From: Nocardioides speluncae
GTDB lineage: Bacteria; Actinomycetota; Actinomycetes; Propionibacteriales; Nocardioidaceae
Assembly: GCF_003121585.1 (NCBI RefSeq)
Contig: NZ_QEOO01000009.1
Span: 1-64,000 of the forward strand
Direction: 5' to 3'
DNA length: 64,000 nucleotides
Below are positions 7,809-16,344 of this stretch, in pieces. Every line of letters starts with the position of its first letter. The stretch's first letter is position 1. A program made the position numbers and the translations under genes. Under the pieces are notes generated by a model. That model was not told where the DNA came from. It did not search any database and worked only from the letters and a program-made list of their open reading frames with translations.

Positions 7809-9119
7809 GTGCTCGAAAGACTTGGTTTCCCCTCGGTAGGCCGGCATCGGAAGTTCGTCACCGCGATCGGTGTGGACGCCGTCGGCAGCGGCGTGTTCAT
7901 GCCGGTGTCGATGCTCTACTTCCTCGCCACCACCGACCTCTCCCTGGTCCAGGTCGGACTCGCGATCTCGATCGCCTCGGCGCTCGCGCTGCCGGCCGGC
8001 CCGCTGCTCGGCGGGGTGATCGACCAGCTCGGCGCGAAGAGGGTCCTGCTCGCCGGCAACCTGCTGCAGGGCCTCGGCTTCGCGGCGTACCTGATCTCCG
8101 AGTCGTTCACGAGCGTGCTGGTGTGGACGTTGGTGGTCAGCGTTGGCCGGACCGCCTTCTGGGGCTCGTACGGCAACATCGTGACCGCGATCTCCAGCCC
8201 GGGGGAGCGGGAGATGTGGTTCGGGTTCCTCGGCGCGCTCCGCAACGTCGGGTTCGCGGTCGGTGGCCTGCTGTCCGGCCTGGCGATCACGATCGGCACC
8301 GACGCGGCGTACGCCGGGGTGGTGGTGCTCAACGCGGCGTCGTACTTCCTGGCCTTCGCGCTGCTGCTCGCCGTGCCGGACACCGGCTCGGCCGCCACGC
8401 ACACGCGGGAGCCTGGGAGCTGGGCGACGGTGCTGCGCGACCGGCAGTACGGGCTGCTGGTGGTGACCCAGTTCGGCTACTCCTTCGCGATGATGGCGCT
8501 GAACTTCGCGATGCCGATCTACGCGAGCGAGACCCTCGACCTCGCGGGCTGGGTGATCGGCGCGATCTTCGTGATCAACACCGTGATGATCGGGTTCGGG
8601 CAGGGTCTGGTCGTCAAGCGGCTGACCGGGGTGGTCCGGGCGCGCGCGCTGGTGACCGCGAACCTGGTCTTCGCCGCGTCCTTCCTGGTCATGCTCGGCG
8701 CCGACCTGACGGCGTACGCCGTTGCCGTCGTCGTGGTGCTGGCGGCCACGGTCGTCTACACGATGGCCGAGCTGATCGGCGGGCCGGTGTACGTCGCGCT
8801 CGGTGCCGAGGCGGCGCCCGACCACCTGCGCGGCCGGTACCTCTCGCTGATCCAGCTGACCTGGGGCGTCGCGAGCTCGATCGCCCCGGTGACGTTCGCC
8901 TGGCTGCTGGCCCGTGGCGCCACCGAACTGTGGCTCGCGCTGACCGCGGTGAGCCTGCTCGGTGCCCTCATCGCTGTGGTGCTCGCCGGATGCCGCACGC
9001 CGCCACCCGCATCACCAACAAGGCCGAGGAGCCGGTGCCGGTCTCCTGACAAACCCGCGGGGCGGGACCGGTCGTCGCGGGCGGTCGCGGCGTGGCATGG
9101 TGATCTCCGACAAATATGA
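7809..9119 (+). CDS. MFS transporter, probable single-base frameshift near the 3' end
   Basis: About 12 hydrophobic segments spanning residues 15-390 and the MFS loop GGVIDQLGAKRVLL. It most resembles drug/efflux-type MFS proteins; substrate unknown. The start is placed at GTG 7809, 6 nt after a GACAAT -10-like box (7797-7802), rather than the TTG at 7767. In the frame as written the protein runs 436 residues to 9119, but after about 8990 third-position G/C collapses. In the +1-shifted frame it stays near 100% and gives a short charged tail ending KAEEPVPVS at 9049. One missing C around 8985-8990 would explain this, either real or a sequencing error. Confidence 0.8.
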   Translation: MLERLGFPSVGRHRKFVTAIGVDAVGSGVFMPVSMLYFLATTDLSLVQVGLAISIASALALPAGPLLGGVIDQLGAKRVLLAGNLLQGLGFAAYLISESFTSVLVWTLVVSVGRTAFWGSYGNIVTAISSPGEREMWFGFLGALRNVGFAVGGLLSGLAITIGTDAAYAGVVVLNAASYFLAFALLLAVPDTGSAATHTREPGSWATVLRDRQYGLLVVTQFGYSFAMMALNFAMPIYASETLDLAGWVIGAIFVINTVMIGFGQGLVVKRLTGVVRARALVTANLVFAASFLVMLGADLTAYAVAVVVVLAATVVYTMAELIGGPVYVALGAEAAPDHLRGRYLSLIQLTWGVASSIAPVTFAWLLARGATELWLALTAVSLLGALIAVVLAGCRTPPPASPTRPRSRCRSPDKPAGRDRSSRAVAAWHGDLRQI

Positions 9120-9139
9120 ACGATCCAAAGGAGAACCTC

Positions 9140-10168
9140 ATGCGGGTGGGTGTGCTGACCGGCGGCGGTGACTGCCCAGGGCTGAACGCCGTGATCAGGG
9201 CCGTGGTCCGTAAGGGTGTCCAGATCCACGGCTTCGAGTTCGTCGGCTACCGCGACGGCTGGAAGGGACCGCTGGAGGGCATCAGCAAGCCGCTCGGGAT
9301 CCCCGAGGTCCGCGGCATCCTGCCCCGCGGCGGCACCGTCCTCGGCTCGTCGCGGACCAACCCGTTCAAGCTCGAGGACGGCGTGGAGCGGATCAAGGCG
9401 AACCTGGCCGGCGACGGCGTCGACGCGCTGATCGCGATCGGCGGCGAGGACACCCTCGGCGTCGCGACCAAGCTGGCCGATCTGGGCGTCAAGGTGGTCG
9501 GTGTCCCCAAGACCATCGACAACGACCTGTCCGGCACCGACTTCACGTTCGGCTTCGACACCGCGGTCAACATCGCGATGGAGGCGATCGACCGGCTGCA
9601 CACCACCGCCGAGTCGCACCATCGGGTGCTGGTCGTGGAGGTGATGGGCCGGCACGCCGGCTGGATCGCCCTGCATGCCGGTATCGCGGGCGGCGCCAAC
9701 ATCGTGCTGATCCCCGAGCAGCCGTTCGACATCGACGAGGTCTGCGCCCACGTCGAGACCCGGTTCAAGAGCCAGTACTCACCGATCGTGGTGGTCTCCG
9801 AGGGCGCGGTCCCGGTCGACGGCGGCGACATGACCCTGCAGTCGGGGGAGAAGGACGCCTTCGGCCACGTCCGGCTCGGCGGCATCGGCGACCGGCTGGC
9901 GCACGAGATCGAGAACCGGACCGGCGCGGAGGCGCGCGCCGTCGTACTCGGCCACGTGCAGCGCGGCGGCACGCCCACCGCGTTCGACCGCTGGCTCGCC
10001 ACCCGGTTCGGGCTGCACGCGGTCGACGCGGTGGCCGACGGCGAGTTCGGCGTGATGACCGCGCTGCGCGGCACCGACATCGTGCGGGTGCCGCTCGCCG
10101 AGGGCACCCGCGAGCTGAAGCTGGTCAGCCCCGAGGAGTACGCCGAGGCGCAGGTCTTCTTCGGCTGA
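9140..10168 (+). CDS. pfkA: 6-phosphofructokinase, predicted pyrophosphate-dependent type
   Basis: 342 residues. It phosphorylates fructose 6-phosphate to the 1,6-bisphosphate in glycolysis. The N-terminus has the nucleotide/PPi loop LTGGGDCPGLNAVIR, followed by GGED at 101-104 and GVPKTIDNDL at 121-130. Asp104 and Lys124 are the residues that mark PPi-PFKs such as that of Amycolatopsis methanolica; ATP enzymes have Gly at these places. The reaction may therefore be reversible. The start is ATG 9140 behind a strong ribosome site aaaggagaacc (9127-9137). Monocistronic, with yidD convergent downstream. Confidence 0.92.
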   Translation: MRVGVLTGGGDCPGLNAVIRAVVRKGVQIHGFEFVGYRDGWKGPLEGISKPLGIPEVRGILPRGGTVLGSSRTNPFKLEDGVERIKANLAGDGVDALIAIGGEDTLGVATKLADLGVKVVGVPKTIDNDLSGTDFTFGFDTAVNIAMEAIDRLHTTAESHHRVLVVEVMGRHAGWIALHAGIAGGANIVLIPEQPFDIDEVCAHVETRFKSQYSPIVVVSEGAVPVDGGDMTLQSGEKDAFGHVRLGGIGDRLAHEIENRTGAEARAVVLGHVQRGGTPTAFDRWLATRFGLHAVDAVADGEFGVMTALRGTDIVRVPLAEGTRELKLVSPEEYAEAQVFFG

Positions 10169-10187
10169 CCTGCGGCTCAGTCTGCGT

Positions 10188-10640
10188 TCAGTCCGGGACC
10201 GGGTCCGCGCCGCGCGGGCGGCCGCAGCGACGCAGCCGGCCGATGGTGAGGAAGCCGCCACGGATCACGCCGTGGCGGCTCACGGCCTCCATCGCGTACG
10301 CCGAGCAGCTCGGGGTCATGTGGCAGACGTAGCGGGTCCGCTGTGCCGCGACGTTGACCTGGTACGAGCGGACCAGCCGGGTTGCGAACCGCGCTCCCGG
10401 GCTGCTCGGCAGCGCCGTACCCGCGGTGAACGCCAGTGGCCGGAACATGCCGAGGACCGCCTTCAACACCATGGAGAAGGTCAGCATCAGGTCGCAGCCA
10501 CCGCAGTCGCAGTCGGGGGAGCAGTCCCGGTTCGATCGGCGCTGGCGACGCGCCATCCGGCGCTGGCGGCGCTCCTCGCGCCGGCGCTGCCGACGGTTCA
10601 TCGGGTTGTAGCCGTACGGGTTGCCGAACTGGTTGCTCAT
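10188..10640 (-). CDS. yidD: YidD-like membrane protein insertion efficiency factor with long basic, Cys-rich N-terminus
   Basis: 150 residues, about twice the usual YidD length. The C-terminal half has the YidD signature: [19 protein letters not shown] followed by GRLRRCGRP. YidD sits at the inner membrane and helps YidC/SecY-dependent insertion. The extra N-terminus is Arg-rich ([15 protein letters not shown]) followed by a [10 protein letters not shown] cluster that could bind metal, then a hydrophobic stretch [15 protein letters not shown] ribosome site agagga precedes the ATG. The gene is not in the usual rpmH-rnpA-yidC locus, so this may be a second, specialised copy. Confidence 0.8.
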   Translation of the reverse strand: MSNQFGNPYGYNPMNRRQRRREERRQRRMARRQRRSNRDCSPDCDCGGCDLMLTFSMVLKAVLGMFRPLAFTAGTALPSSPGARFATRLVRSYQVNVAAQRTRYVCHMTPSCSAYAMEAVSRHGVIRGGFLTIGRLRRCGRPRGADPVPD

Positions 10641-10814
10641 GGTCCTCTGTATCCCCCAGGAAGCCGTGGCCTATGCCTGTCGTAGGCGCCGTTCGGGGAC
10701 ACGCTAGTGGAACTTTCTGTTGCCAAGCGTGGCCGGTGGGGCCAAAGTGAGGAGATCGACCCGCGGCATCGCGTAGGGCGTGCGCCGGAGAGGCGCCTCG
10801 GAAAGGGGAGGGAC

Positions 10815-12290
10815 ATGGCAGACCTGACCAAGCAAGCCGAGCCTGAAGAGGACCGCACCGAGCTAAAGCGGGTGATGGGCCCGAAGCTCCTGCTGCTCTT
10901 CATCGTCGGCGACATTCTCGGCGCCGGTGTGTACGCCGTCACCGGGCAGATGGGTGGCGCCGTCGGTGGCATCGTCTGGGTGCCGTTCCTCGTCGCCTTC
11001 GTCGTGGCCTCCCTCACCGCACTGTCCTACCTCGAACTGGTCACGAAGTTCCCACAGGCAGCCGGAGCCGCGCTCTATACCCACAAGGCGTTCGGCATCC
11101 ACTTCGTGACGTTCCTGGTCGCCTTCGCCGTCGTCTGCTCGGGCATCACCAGCGCCTCGACCTCGGCGAACGTGCTCGCGCAGAACTTCTTCGGCGGCCT
11201 GGTCGTCAACGGCTGGATGGACCCGGAGTCGGGGAGTGAGACCGTCAACGCGGACCTGATCACGGCCGTTGCGCTGGGCTTCATGGTCCTCCTGGCGCTC
11301 ATCAACCTGCGCGGCGTCGGTGAGAGCGTGAAGTTCAACGTCATCCTGACCCTGGTCGAGCTGGCTGCGCTGACCATCGTGATCGGGGTGGGGTTCTGGG
11401 TGATGGCCCGGGGCGACGCCGACCTGGGTGAGCTGACCTCGTTCCACGACTACAACGACCAGGGCCTGTTTCTCGCGGTGACTGCCGCGACGGCCATCGC
11501 GTTCTTCGCGATGGTCGGCTTCGAGGACTCGGTCAACATGGTCGAGGAGACCCACGAACCGGAGCGGATCTTCCCGCGCACCATGCTCGTCGGACTCGGG
11601 ATCGCGGCGGTTCTCTACATGCTGGTCGCTGTGTCAGTGGTGAGCGTGCTCTCCGCCACGGAGCTCAAGACGATCGCCGATGCCGAAGGCCGCGCGCTTC
11701 TGGAGGTCGTCGAGAAGGGGTCGCCCGACTTCCCGATCGCCAAGGTCTTCCCGTTCCTTGCCGTCTTCGCCGTGGCGAACACCGCACTGATCAACATGAT
11801 GATGGCGAGCCGGCTCCTGTACGGCATGGCCAGGCAGGACGTGCTTCCGCGGGCCCTGGGCCATGTCCTCCCCGGCCGGCGTACGCCGTGGGTGGGCATC
11901 CTGTTCTCGACCCTGCTCGCCCTCGGTCTGATCTACTACCTCACCCGTGATCCCGACAGCCGGATCGTCACGCACCTGTCCGGGACGACTGGTCTGTTGC
12001 TGCTCTGCGTCTTCGCCGTCGTCAACATCGCCTGCCTTGTAGTACGCCGGGTTGCTCCAGAGGCCACCTCGGCCTTCCGTTCTCCCGGACTCACCCCGCT
12101 GGTCGCGGCGGCGCTGTGCCTGTTCCTGGCCGGTCCTTGGGCGCGCAATGAGATGCAGGAGGAGCAGTACGAGATCGCCGGAATCCTGATGCTGATCGGC
12201 ATCGCGCTCTGGCTCCTGACTTGGCTGACCAACCGAGGTATCCGCGCCAAGAAGACAGGCTTCCGCGACATCGAGCACCTCGATAGCTGA
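10815..12290 (+). CDS. APC-family amino acid permease
   Basis: 491 residues with about 12 hydrophobic helices. The first helix carries the APC motif LLLLFIVGDILGAGVYAVTG (unwound GAG/VYA region of TM1). A short acidic N-terminal tail precedes it. It is an integral inner-membrane secondary transporter for an amino acid or related amine; substrate not readable. The ATG at 10815 is chosen because the ribosome site aaaggggaggg (10802-10812) lies at correct spacing; an upstream in-frame start at 10707 would include non-conserved sequence. It stands alone, with the VapBC locus 56 bp downstream. Confidence 0.85.
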   Translation: MADLTKQAEPEEDRTELKRVMGPKLLLLFIVGDILGAGVYAVTGQMGGAVGGIVWVPFLVAFVVASLTALSYLELVTKFPQAAGAALYTHKAFGIHFVTFLVAFAVVCSGITSASTSANVLAQNFFGGLVVNGWMDPESGSETVNADLITAVALGFMVLLALINLRGVGESVKFNVILTLVELAALTIVIGVGFWVMARGDADLGELTSFHDYNDQGLFLAVTAATAIAFFAMVGFEDSVNMVEETHEPERIFPRTMLVGLGIAAVLYMLVAVSVVSVLSATELKTIADAEGRALLEVVEKGSPDFPIAKVFPFLAVFAVANTALINMMMASRLLYGMARQDVLPRALGHVLPGRRTPWVGILFSTLLALGLIYYLTRDPDSRIVTHLSGTTGLLLLCVFAVVNIACLVVRRVAPEATSAFRSPGLTPLVAAALCLFLAGPWARNEMQEEQYEIAGILMLIGIALWLLTWLTNRGIRAKKTGFRDIEHLDS

Positions 12291-12294
12291 GGCT

Positions 12295-12327
12295 AGATAT
12301 ATCTGGACTGGGGTCGGATGTATATAC
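12295..12327. promoter_or_regulatory. VapBC promoter/operator with two AT-rich palindromes
   Basis: Perfect palindromes agatatatct (12295-12304) and gtatatac (12320-12327), 15 bp apart, lie just ahead of the antitoxin gene in an otherwise GC-rich region. VapB/VapC complexes usually autorepress at such inverted repeats; the -10 probably overlaps the second one. Confidence 0.6.
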
Positions 12328-12346
12328 TTCCGGTGAGGTGATCGCT

Positions 12347-12556
12347 ATGACCAAGACTCTGATCGACATTCCCGACGACCTGATGGCCGAGGCCATGGAG
12401 GCGCTCGGTGTCTCTACCAAGGCTGAGGCCGTTCGTACGGCGCTGGCGCGAGTCGCTAGACAGGACAAGCAGCGAGAGTTCATCCACTGGGTCGCTGAGA
12501 CGGACGCACTCGGTGATCTCGGCGACCCGGAGGTGCGCGCGGCGGCCCGCCGGTGA
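12347..12556 (+). CDS. vapB: VapB-family antitoxin
   Basis: 69 residues starting MTKTLIDIPDDLMAEAMEAL, the usual VapB N-terminus with a ribbon-helix-helix DNA-binding fold, then a C-terminal tail with Trp (FIHWV) that would block the toxin active site. The ATG at 12347 has ggtgagg 8 nt upstream; a GTG at 12338 is the alternative. The stop overlaps the vapC GTG start (GTGA), so antitoxin and toxin are translated together. It probably autoregulates through the palindromes at 12295-12327. Confidence 0.85.
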   Translation: MTKTLIDIPDDLMAEAMEALGVSTKAEAVRTALARVARQDKQREFIHWVAETDALGDLGDPEVRAAARR

Positions 12557-12978
12557 CGCTCTATCTCCTCGACAACTCCGTGTACCAGCGACTGGGCCGC
12601 CACCCGGAGGTGGTGGCGGCCGTCGATCGGCTTCTCGGACGAGGTGATTTGCTGGCGTCATCGGACGTTTCTCGGCTTGAAGCAGCGTTCTCCGCGAGAT
12701 CTCCGAAAGACTATGGCCGCATCGTGACCGGGCTGCGCGATGAGACGCTGCTGCTCGGAATGACCGAGGCGGTGGGTGAGATCACCGGCGAGCTGCAAGA
12801 TGCACTCGCCATCGAAGGCAAGTGGCGTGCGGTCGGTGTCGTTGACCTCCTGCACGCCGCCACGGCGATCGTGCACGATGCGGTGGTCGTCCACTACGAC
12901 GCTGACTTCGAGCTGCTGAGCGAGTTGGACGGACGGCTGCGCCAGGAGTGGGTTGTGCCGAAGGGTTCCATCGACTGA
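12553..12978 (+). CDS. vapC: VapC-family PIN-domain ribonuclease toxin
   Basis: 141 residues. PIN-domain acidic residues are in place: Asp in YLLDNSVYQ near the N-terminus, Glu in SRLEAAF, Asp in VVDLLHAATA and Asp in HYDADFELL. These bind Mg2+ for RNA cleavage, in characterised cases of tRNA or rRNA. Together with VapB it forms a complete type II module with no sign of decay. G+C is slightly lower than in flanking housekeeping genes, consistent with a transferred unit sitting between the APC permease and aroG-type genes. Confidence 0.87.
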   Translation: MTLYLLDNSVYQRLGRHPEVVAAVDRLLGRGDLLASSDVSRLEAAFSARSPKDYGRIVTGLRDETLLLGMTEAVGEITGELQDALAIEGKWRAVGVVDLLHAATAIVHDAVVVHYDADFELLSELDGRLRQEWVVPKGSID

Positions 12979-13021
12979 CCGTCGATGCATCTTGGGGCGC
13001 CACAGCCCGTAGGCTGGTGCG

Positions 13022-14371
13022 GTGACCAGCCTCCCCGCCGGTGTCCCCGATCTCGCCACCCTGCACGCCCTCGGCGCTCGCCAGCAGCCGACCTACCCCG
13101 ACGCGTCCGCGGTCGACGCTGCCGTGGCCCGGCTGCGCACCGCGCCGCCGCTGGTCTTTGCCGGCGAGTGCGACGACCTGAAGGGGAAGATCGCGCAGGT
13201 CGCGAAGGGGGAGGCGTTCCTGCTCCAGGGCGGCGACTGCGGGGAGACGTTCGACGGGGTGACCGCCGACAACGTGCGAGCCAAGCTGCGGGTGCTGCTG
13301 CAGATGGCGGTGGTGCTGACGTACGCCGCGAGCGTGCCGGTGGTGAAGGTGGGTCGGATCGCGGGGCAGTACGCCAAGCCGCGCTCCTCCGACACCGAGA
13401 CCCGCGACGGCGTCACGCTGCCGGCGTACCGTGGCGACGCGGTCAACGGCTTCGAGTTCACGCCCGAGGCGCGGGTGCCCGACCCGCAGCGGCTGGTCGA
13501 CGTCTACAACTCCTCCGCGGCGACCCTCAACCTGGTCCGCGCCTTCGTCACCGGCGGCTACGCCGACCTGCGCCAGGTGCACGACTGGAACACCGACTTC
13601 GTCCGCTCCTCGCCGGTCGGCCAACGCTACGAGCGGATGGCTGGCGAGATCGAGCGCGCGCTGACCTTCATGAAGGCGATCGGCGCGGACCCCGACGAGT
13701 TCCACCGGGTCGACTTCCACTCCAGCCACGAGGCGCTGGTGCTGGAGTACGAACACGCGATGACCCGGATCGACTCCCGCAGCGACCAGCCGTACGACGT
13801 GTCCGCGCACCTGGTCTGGATCGGCGAGCGGACCCGCCAGCTCGACGGCGCCCATGTCGAGCTGCTCAGTCACATCAAGAACCCGATCGGTGTCAAGCTC
13901 GGCCCGACGTCGACCGCCGACGAGGCGCTGGCGCTGGCCACCAAGCTGAACCCCGACAACGAGCCCGGCCGGCTCACCTTCTACACCCGCTTCGGCGCGG
14001 GCAAGATCCGCGACGGGCTGCCGCCGGTGGTCGAGAAGGTCACCGCTGCCGGGGTCGAGGTGGCCTGGGTGTGCGACCCGATGCACGGCAACACCTTCGA
14101 AGCCTCGTCGGGCTACAAGACCCGTCGCTTCGACGACGTGATCGAGGAGGTGCAGGGCTTCTTCGACGTGCACCGCAGCCTCGGCACCTGGCCGGGCGGC
14201 ATCCACGTCGAGCTGACCGGCGACGACGTCACCGAGTGCGTCGGCGGCGGCGAGGAGCTCGCCGAGGACGGCCTCGGCCACCGCTACGAGTCGGTCTGCG
14301 ACCCACGCCTGAACCGGGTGCAGTCCCTCGAGCTGGCGTTCCTCGTCGCGGAGATGCTCCGCAAGGCATGA
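13022..14371 (+). CDS. aroG: class II 3-deoxy-7-phosphoheptulonate (DAHP) synthase
   Basis: 449 residues, right for the plant/actinobacterial class II enzyme. It condenses phosphoenolpyruvate and erythrose 4-phosphate, the first step of the shikimate pathway. Recognisable segments include LVFAGECDDLK, the metal Cys in LLQGGDCGETF, GRIAGQYAKPRS, DFHSSHEALVLEYE, GERTRQLDGAHVE, IKNPIGVKLGP and WVCDPMHGNT. The GTG at 13022 lies 6 nt after a TAGGCT -10 box (13010-13015), so the mRNA is leaderless and the start is firm. Confidence 0.95.
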   Translation: MTSLPAGVPDLATLHALGARQQPTYPDASAVDAAVARLRTAPPLVFAGECDDLKGKIAQVAKGEAFLLQGGDCGETFDGVTADNVRAKLRVLLQMAVVLTYAASVPVVKVGRIAGQYAKPRSSDTETRDGVTLPAYRGDAVNGFEFTPEARVPDPQRLVDVYNSSAATLNLVRAFVTGGYADLRQVHDWNTDFVRSSPVGQRYERMAGEIERALTFMKAIGADPDEFHRVDFHSSHEALVLEYEHAMTRIDSRSDQPYDVSAHLVWIGERTRQLDGAHVELLSHIKNPIGVKLGPTSTADEALALATKLNPDNEPGRLTFYTRFGAGKIRDGLPPVVEKVTAAGVEVAWVCDPMHGNTFEASSGYKTRRFDDVIEEVQGFFDVHRSLGTWPGGIHVELTGDDVTECVGGGEELAEDGLGHRYESVCDPRLNRVQSLELAFLVAEMLRKA

Positions 14372-14404
14372 CGGGGCCGGTCTCGCCGCACTAGCGTGAG
14401 CGGC

Positions 14405-15007
14405 GTGACTCGGACCGTACTTGCGGCGGCGCTGGCCGTCGTACTCGCAGGCGCGCTCGCCGCCGCCGCTCCCGCCCACACCACGAGCCCGGCCGCCCGC
14501 CGCGCGCTCACCGTCAACGTCGTCGACATGGAGTTCCAGCCCCGCTCGGTCTCGATCGGGCTCGGCAGCTCGGTGATCTGGCGGTTCCGCGACGGCGTAC
14601 CGCACACCACCACGTCCAACCAGGGCTTCTGGAACAGCGGCAACAAGTCCGCCGGCCAGACCTACGTCCGTGCCTTCACCTCGGCCGGCCGGTTCGCCTA
14701 CTTCTGCAAGCTGCACCCGCACATGACCGGGTCGGTGGCAGTGCCGATGCGCCGGTCCGGTACGGCGACGGCCGGATGGACGCTGCGCTGGTCCACCAAG
14801 GCCGGCGGCTCCGACCGCAACTTCGACGTACAGGTACGCCGGCCCGGCACCAGCACCTGGGCGACGTTCCGCACCAACACCACGAGGGCGACGGCGTTCT
14901 TCAACCCACCACGCTCGGGGACGTACCGGTTCCGGGCCCGCACCGGCAACACCTCCAACGGCTCGCACTCCGGCTGGTCGGCGGTGCTGACGGCAACGAT
15001 CCGCTGA
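14405..15007 (+). CDS. secreted cupredoxin (plastocyanin-like) with C-terminal beta domain
   Basis: 200 residues. A signal peptide (TVLAAALAVVLAGALAAAA, cleavage near APA-HT) exports it. Residues about 30-115 form a cupredoxin domain with type 1 copper ligands: His in GVPHTTTS, then Cys, His and Met in YFCKLHPHMTG. The C-terminal half (about 120-200) is a beta-rich, fibronectin III-like segment ending YRFRARTGNTSNG. The GTG at 14405 is chosen because a TAGCGT -10 (14392-14397) sits 7 nt before it. A role in extracellular electron transfer or copper handling is likely but unproven. Confidence 0.85.
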   Translation: MTRTVLAAALAVVLAGALAAAAPAHTTSPAARRALTVNVVDMEFQPRSVSIGLGSSVIWRFRDGVPHTTTSNQGFWNSGNKSAGQTYVRAFTSAGRFAYFCKLHPHMTGSVAVPMRRSGTATAGWTLRWSTKAGGSDRNFDVQVRRPGTSTWATFRTNTTRATAFFNPPRSGTYRFRARTGNTSNGSHSGWSAVLTATIR

Positions 15008-15013
15008 GGCTCG

Positions 15014-16306
15014 TCAGTCGGCGACGGGTACTGGCGGGACGGGCTCCTCGGCGTCCGGCGTGCCTTGTGGGTCGATGCCCTGCTTGGCCAGGAACCGCTG
15101 CGCCATCCGCGCGGCGGGGTGCAGGCCGGCGGCGGCCGCGGTCACGATGCCGGCGATGACCAGCCAGCCGGCGGCGCCCCAGTTCATCGCCAGGAAGGTG
15201 AAGGCGGCCGGTGCCCAGACCCGGCCGAGGGTGCCGCTGAGCTCGGCGGCGCCCTGGTACTCGCCGCGCCGGCGCGGGTCCATCAGCTCGGCCTCGAACG
15301 ACCAGCTGGCGGCCGACAGGTAGAGCTCAGCGCCGGTCACCGTGACGTGGCCGAGCCAGACCAGCGCGATCGTCGCCCAGCCGATCGTGTCGTGGGTGCT
15401 GAGCGTGATCAGGCAGGAGATCACGAAGAAGCAGGTCGAGATCCGGATCGCCTTCAGCGCCGTACTGACGTCCTTCACCCCGCGCGCAGCGAGCATCGGC
15501 AGGAAGATGCACATCACGGTGTTGGTGCCGAACAGGAACGCCAGCAGCACCCGCGGGGCATCGGTCTCCTCGATCAGCCACAGCGGGATTACGATGTTGA
15601 GCAGCACCTGGTTGGTCCACAGCACGCCGGTGAAGAACGTGGTCAGCATCCAGCCCGGGTTGCGCATCGGGCCGGGCCCGGGAACCTTCATCGCCCGCTC
15701 CTCGCGGGTCTTGAGGTCGTGCGACGCCTTCGGCAGCCGGGTGATCGCGGCGGCATTGATCAGGAAGACCGCGGCGGTGAACCACGGCACCATCGTGATC
15801 ACGTCGTTGGAGTCGAAGGCCAGCGCGATGCCGCCGAGCAGCGAGCCGAGGGTGAAGCCGACGTTGAGCGCGGAGTACATGTAGGCGCGGGACTTCACCC
15901 GCTCTTCGGACGGGAGTACGTCGATCGTGTAGGCGCCGTGGGCGGCGCCGCCGAGTGCGCCGCCGATCACCTCAGTCACGATCGCCATCGCGAGGTAGCC
16001 CTCGAAGCTCTCGATGAACGGCCAGACAGCGAACATGCTCGCCTGCCCGGCGGCGCTGATCGCCCAGGCCTGCTTCGGGCCGATCCGGTCCACGAGCTTG
16101 CCCATCGGGTACGCCGCGATGAAGGCCGCGATGCCGGCGATGGTCAGGCCCAGCCCCACCTGGGCGGCGGACAGGCCGACGACCTGGGTGAAGAACACCG
16201 CCGAGCCGGTCATGAAGGTGCCCTCGCCGAGCGCGAACAGCAGCGACTGGACCGACAGCCGGCCAGCCAGCGGGGAGGGCGGGGCGAAGCGTTGCAGGAT
16301 GCTCAT
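15014..16306 (-). CDS. MFS transporter
   Basis: 430 residues with 10-12 hydrophobic helices, including LFALGEGTFMTGSAVFFTQV (first helix) and the loop-2 type motif GKLVDRIGPKQAWAI. The C-terminal tail is acidic and proline-rich (EEPVPPVPVAD). Probable exporter of the drug:proton type; substrate not readable. The ATG at 16306 is used; an in-frame TTG at 16315 is also possible. Its 3' end converges with the cupredoxin gene (6 bp gap). Its 5' end is divergent from the threonine aldolase gene, with only about 38 bp between them for both promoters. Confidence 0.83.
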   Translation of the reverse strand: MSILQRFAPPSPLAGRLSVQSLLFALGEGTFMTGSAVFFTQVVGLSAAQVGLGLTIAGIAAFIAAYPMGKLVDRIGPKQAWAISAAGQASMFAVWPFIESFEGYLAMAIVTEVIGGALGGAAHGAYTIDVLPSEERVKSRAYMYSALNVGFTLGSLLGGIALAFDSNDVITMVPWFTAAVFLINAAAITRLPKASHDLKTREERAMKVPGPGPMRNPGWMLTTFFTGVLWTNQVLLNIVIPLWLIEETDAPRVLLAFLFGTNTVMCIFLPMLAARGVKDVSTALKAIRISTCFFVISCLITLSTHDTIGWATIALVWLGHVTVTGAELYLSAASWSFEAELMDPRRRGEYQGAAELSGTLGRVWAPAAFTFLAMNWGAAGWLVIAGIVTAAAAGLHPAARMAQRFLAKQGIDPQGTPDAEEPVPPVPVAD

Positions 16307-16344
16307 CGCGGCCAATCCTGGCAGCGCAGGCTAGCGTTCGTCGC

